Program-made: the position numbers and the translations under genes
Assembly: GCA_020061965.1 (NCBI GenBank)
Contig: JAGUXG010000141.1
Span: 1-13,822 of the forward strand
Direction of reading: 5' to 3'
DNA from: a bacterium
GTDB taxonomy: Bacteria; UBA9089; UBA9088; JAGUXG01
DNA: 13,822 nucleotides
Part shown: positions 13,773 to 13,822 of the stretch, in pieces
How the letters are laid out: every line of letters begins with the position of its first letter
How positions within the stretch are numbered: the first letter of the stretch is position 1
The notes under the pieces: generated by a model
The model's database searches: none
The model's input: only the letters and a program-made list of their open reading frames with translations
Told to the model about the DNA's origin: nothing

Positions 13773-13822
13773 CATCTTAAATTTTTCTCCATTTTTTATG
13801 CGAAAAATAGGAATTTGAAGAT
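13773..13822. repeat. 50-bp dispersed palindromic repeat, copy 2 (at window edge)
   Basis: Exact copy of 11851-11900 in the same orientation, in the region upstream of guaB3. It stops exactly at the last base of the window. If the window edge is a contig end, this would be a typical place for an assembly to break, and would mean further copies exist in the genome. The 153 bp between it and the guaB3 start hold a purine-rich stretch on the gene strand (13685-13733) but no recognisable promoter or gene. Confidence 0.85.

Overview
The window looks like a contig piece from an uncultivated, diderm, probably anaerobic bacterium. The DNA is AT-rich and densely packed, and many neighbouring genes overlap by 8 to 26 bp. 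An outer membrane is implied by two ADP-heptose (LPS core) genes and a TonB-receptor-like outer-membrane barrel. Two CooC-type nickel-insertion ATPases imply a carbon monoxide dehydrogenase, possibly a Wood-Ljungdahl pathway, elsewhere in the genome. A precorrin-2-forming enzyme fits siroheme or corrinoid synthesis. The lineage cannot be fixed from this window; candidate phyla such as Omnitrophica- or Desantisbacteria-like groups are only a guess.

Layout, left to right. Positions 3-1235 (+) hold the 3' part of a fused uroporphyrinogen-III methyltransferase/synthase, cut by the window edge. It runs tail to tail, with a 26-bp overlap, into a plug-less TonB-receptor-like barrel gene (minus). Next comes an isopropylmalate-dehydrogenase-family gene (minus). 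A short divergent control region with two back-to-back predicted promoters (3843-3914) separates it from gmhA-gmhB (+), which overlap by 8 bp. A 122-bp convergent spacer with a heptad-based inverted repeat follows.

Positions 5236-11667 form a five-gene minus-strand cluster. In transcription order it is: a secreted LysM/FecR/Ig-like protein behind a consensus TTGACA-N18-TATAAT promoter; dprA; a 97-bp spacer with a perfect 12-bp inverted repeat and a second predicted promoter; a DHH phosphoesterase/poly(A) polymerase-CCA transferase fusion; and two tandem CooC paralogues. Apart from the hairpin spacer all junctions overlap, which suggests translational coupling.

Positions 11855-13619 (minus) hold a GuaB3-type IMP-dehydrogenase-related gene followed by a small DUF5668-like membrane protein. 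A 9-bp tandem repeat lies between them. This last block is bracketed by two identical 50-bp copies of a palindromic repeat. One copy supplies the last 14 codons of the membrane protein gene; the other ends exactly at the window edge.

There is no tRNA, rRNA, CRISPR array or transposase gene, and no gap over 300 bp. The most unusual features are the 50-bp nested-palindrome repeat pair, the operator-like palindrome overlapping a predicted promoter, the plug-less barrel, the CBS-less DHH-polymerase fusion and the CooC pair without a visible CODH. No complete new system such as a defence island is evident.
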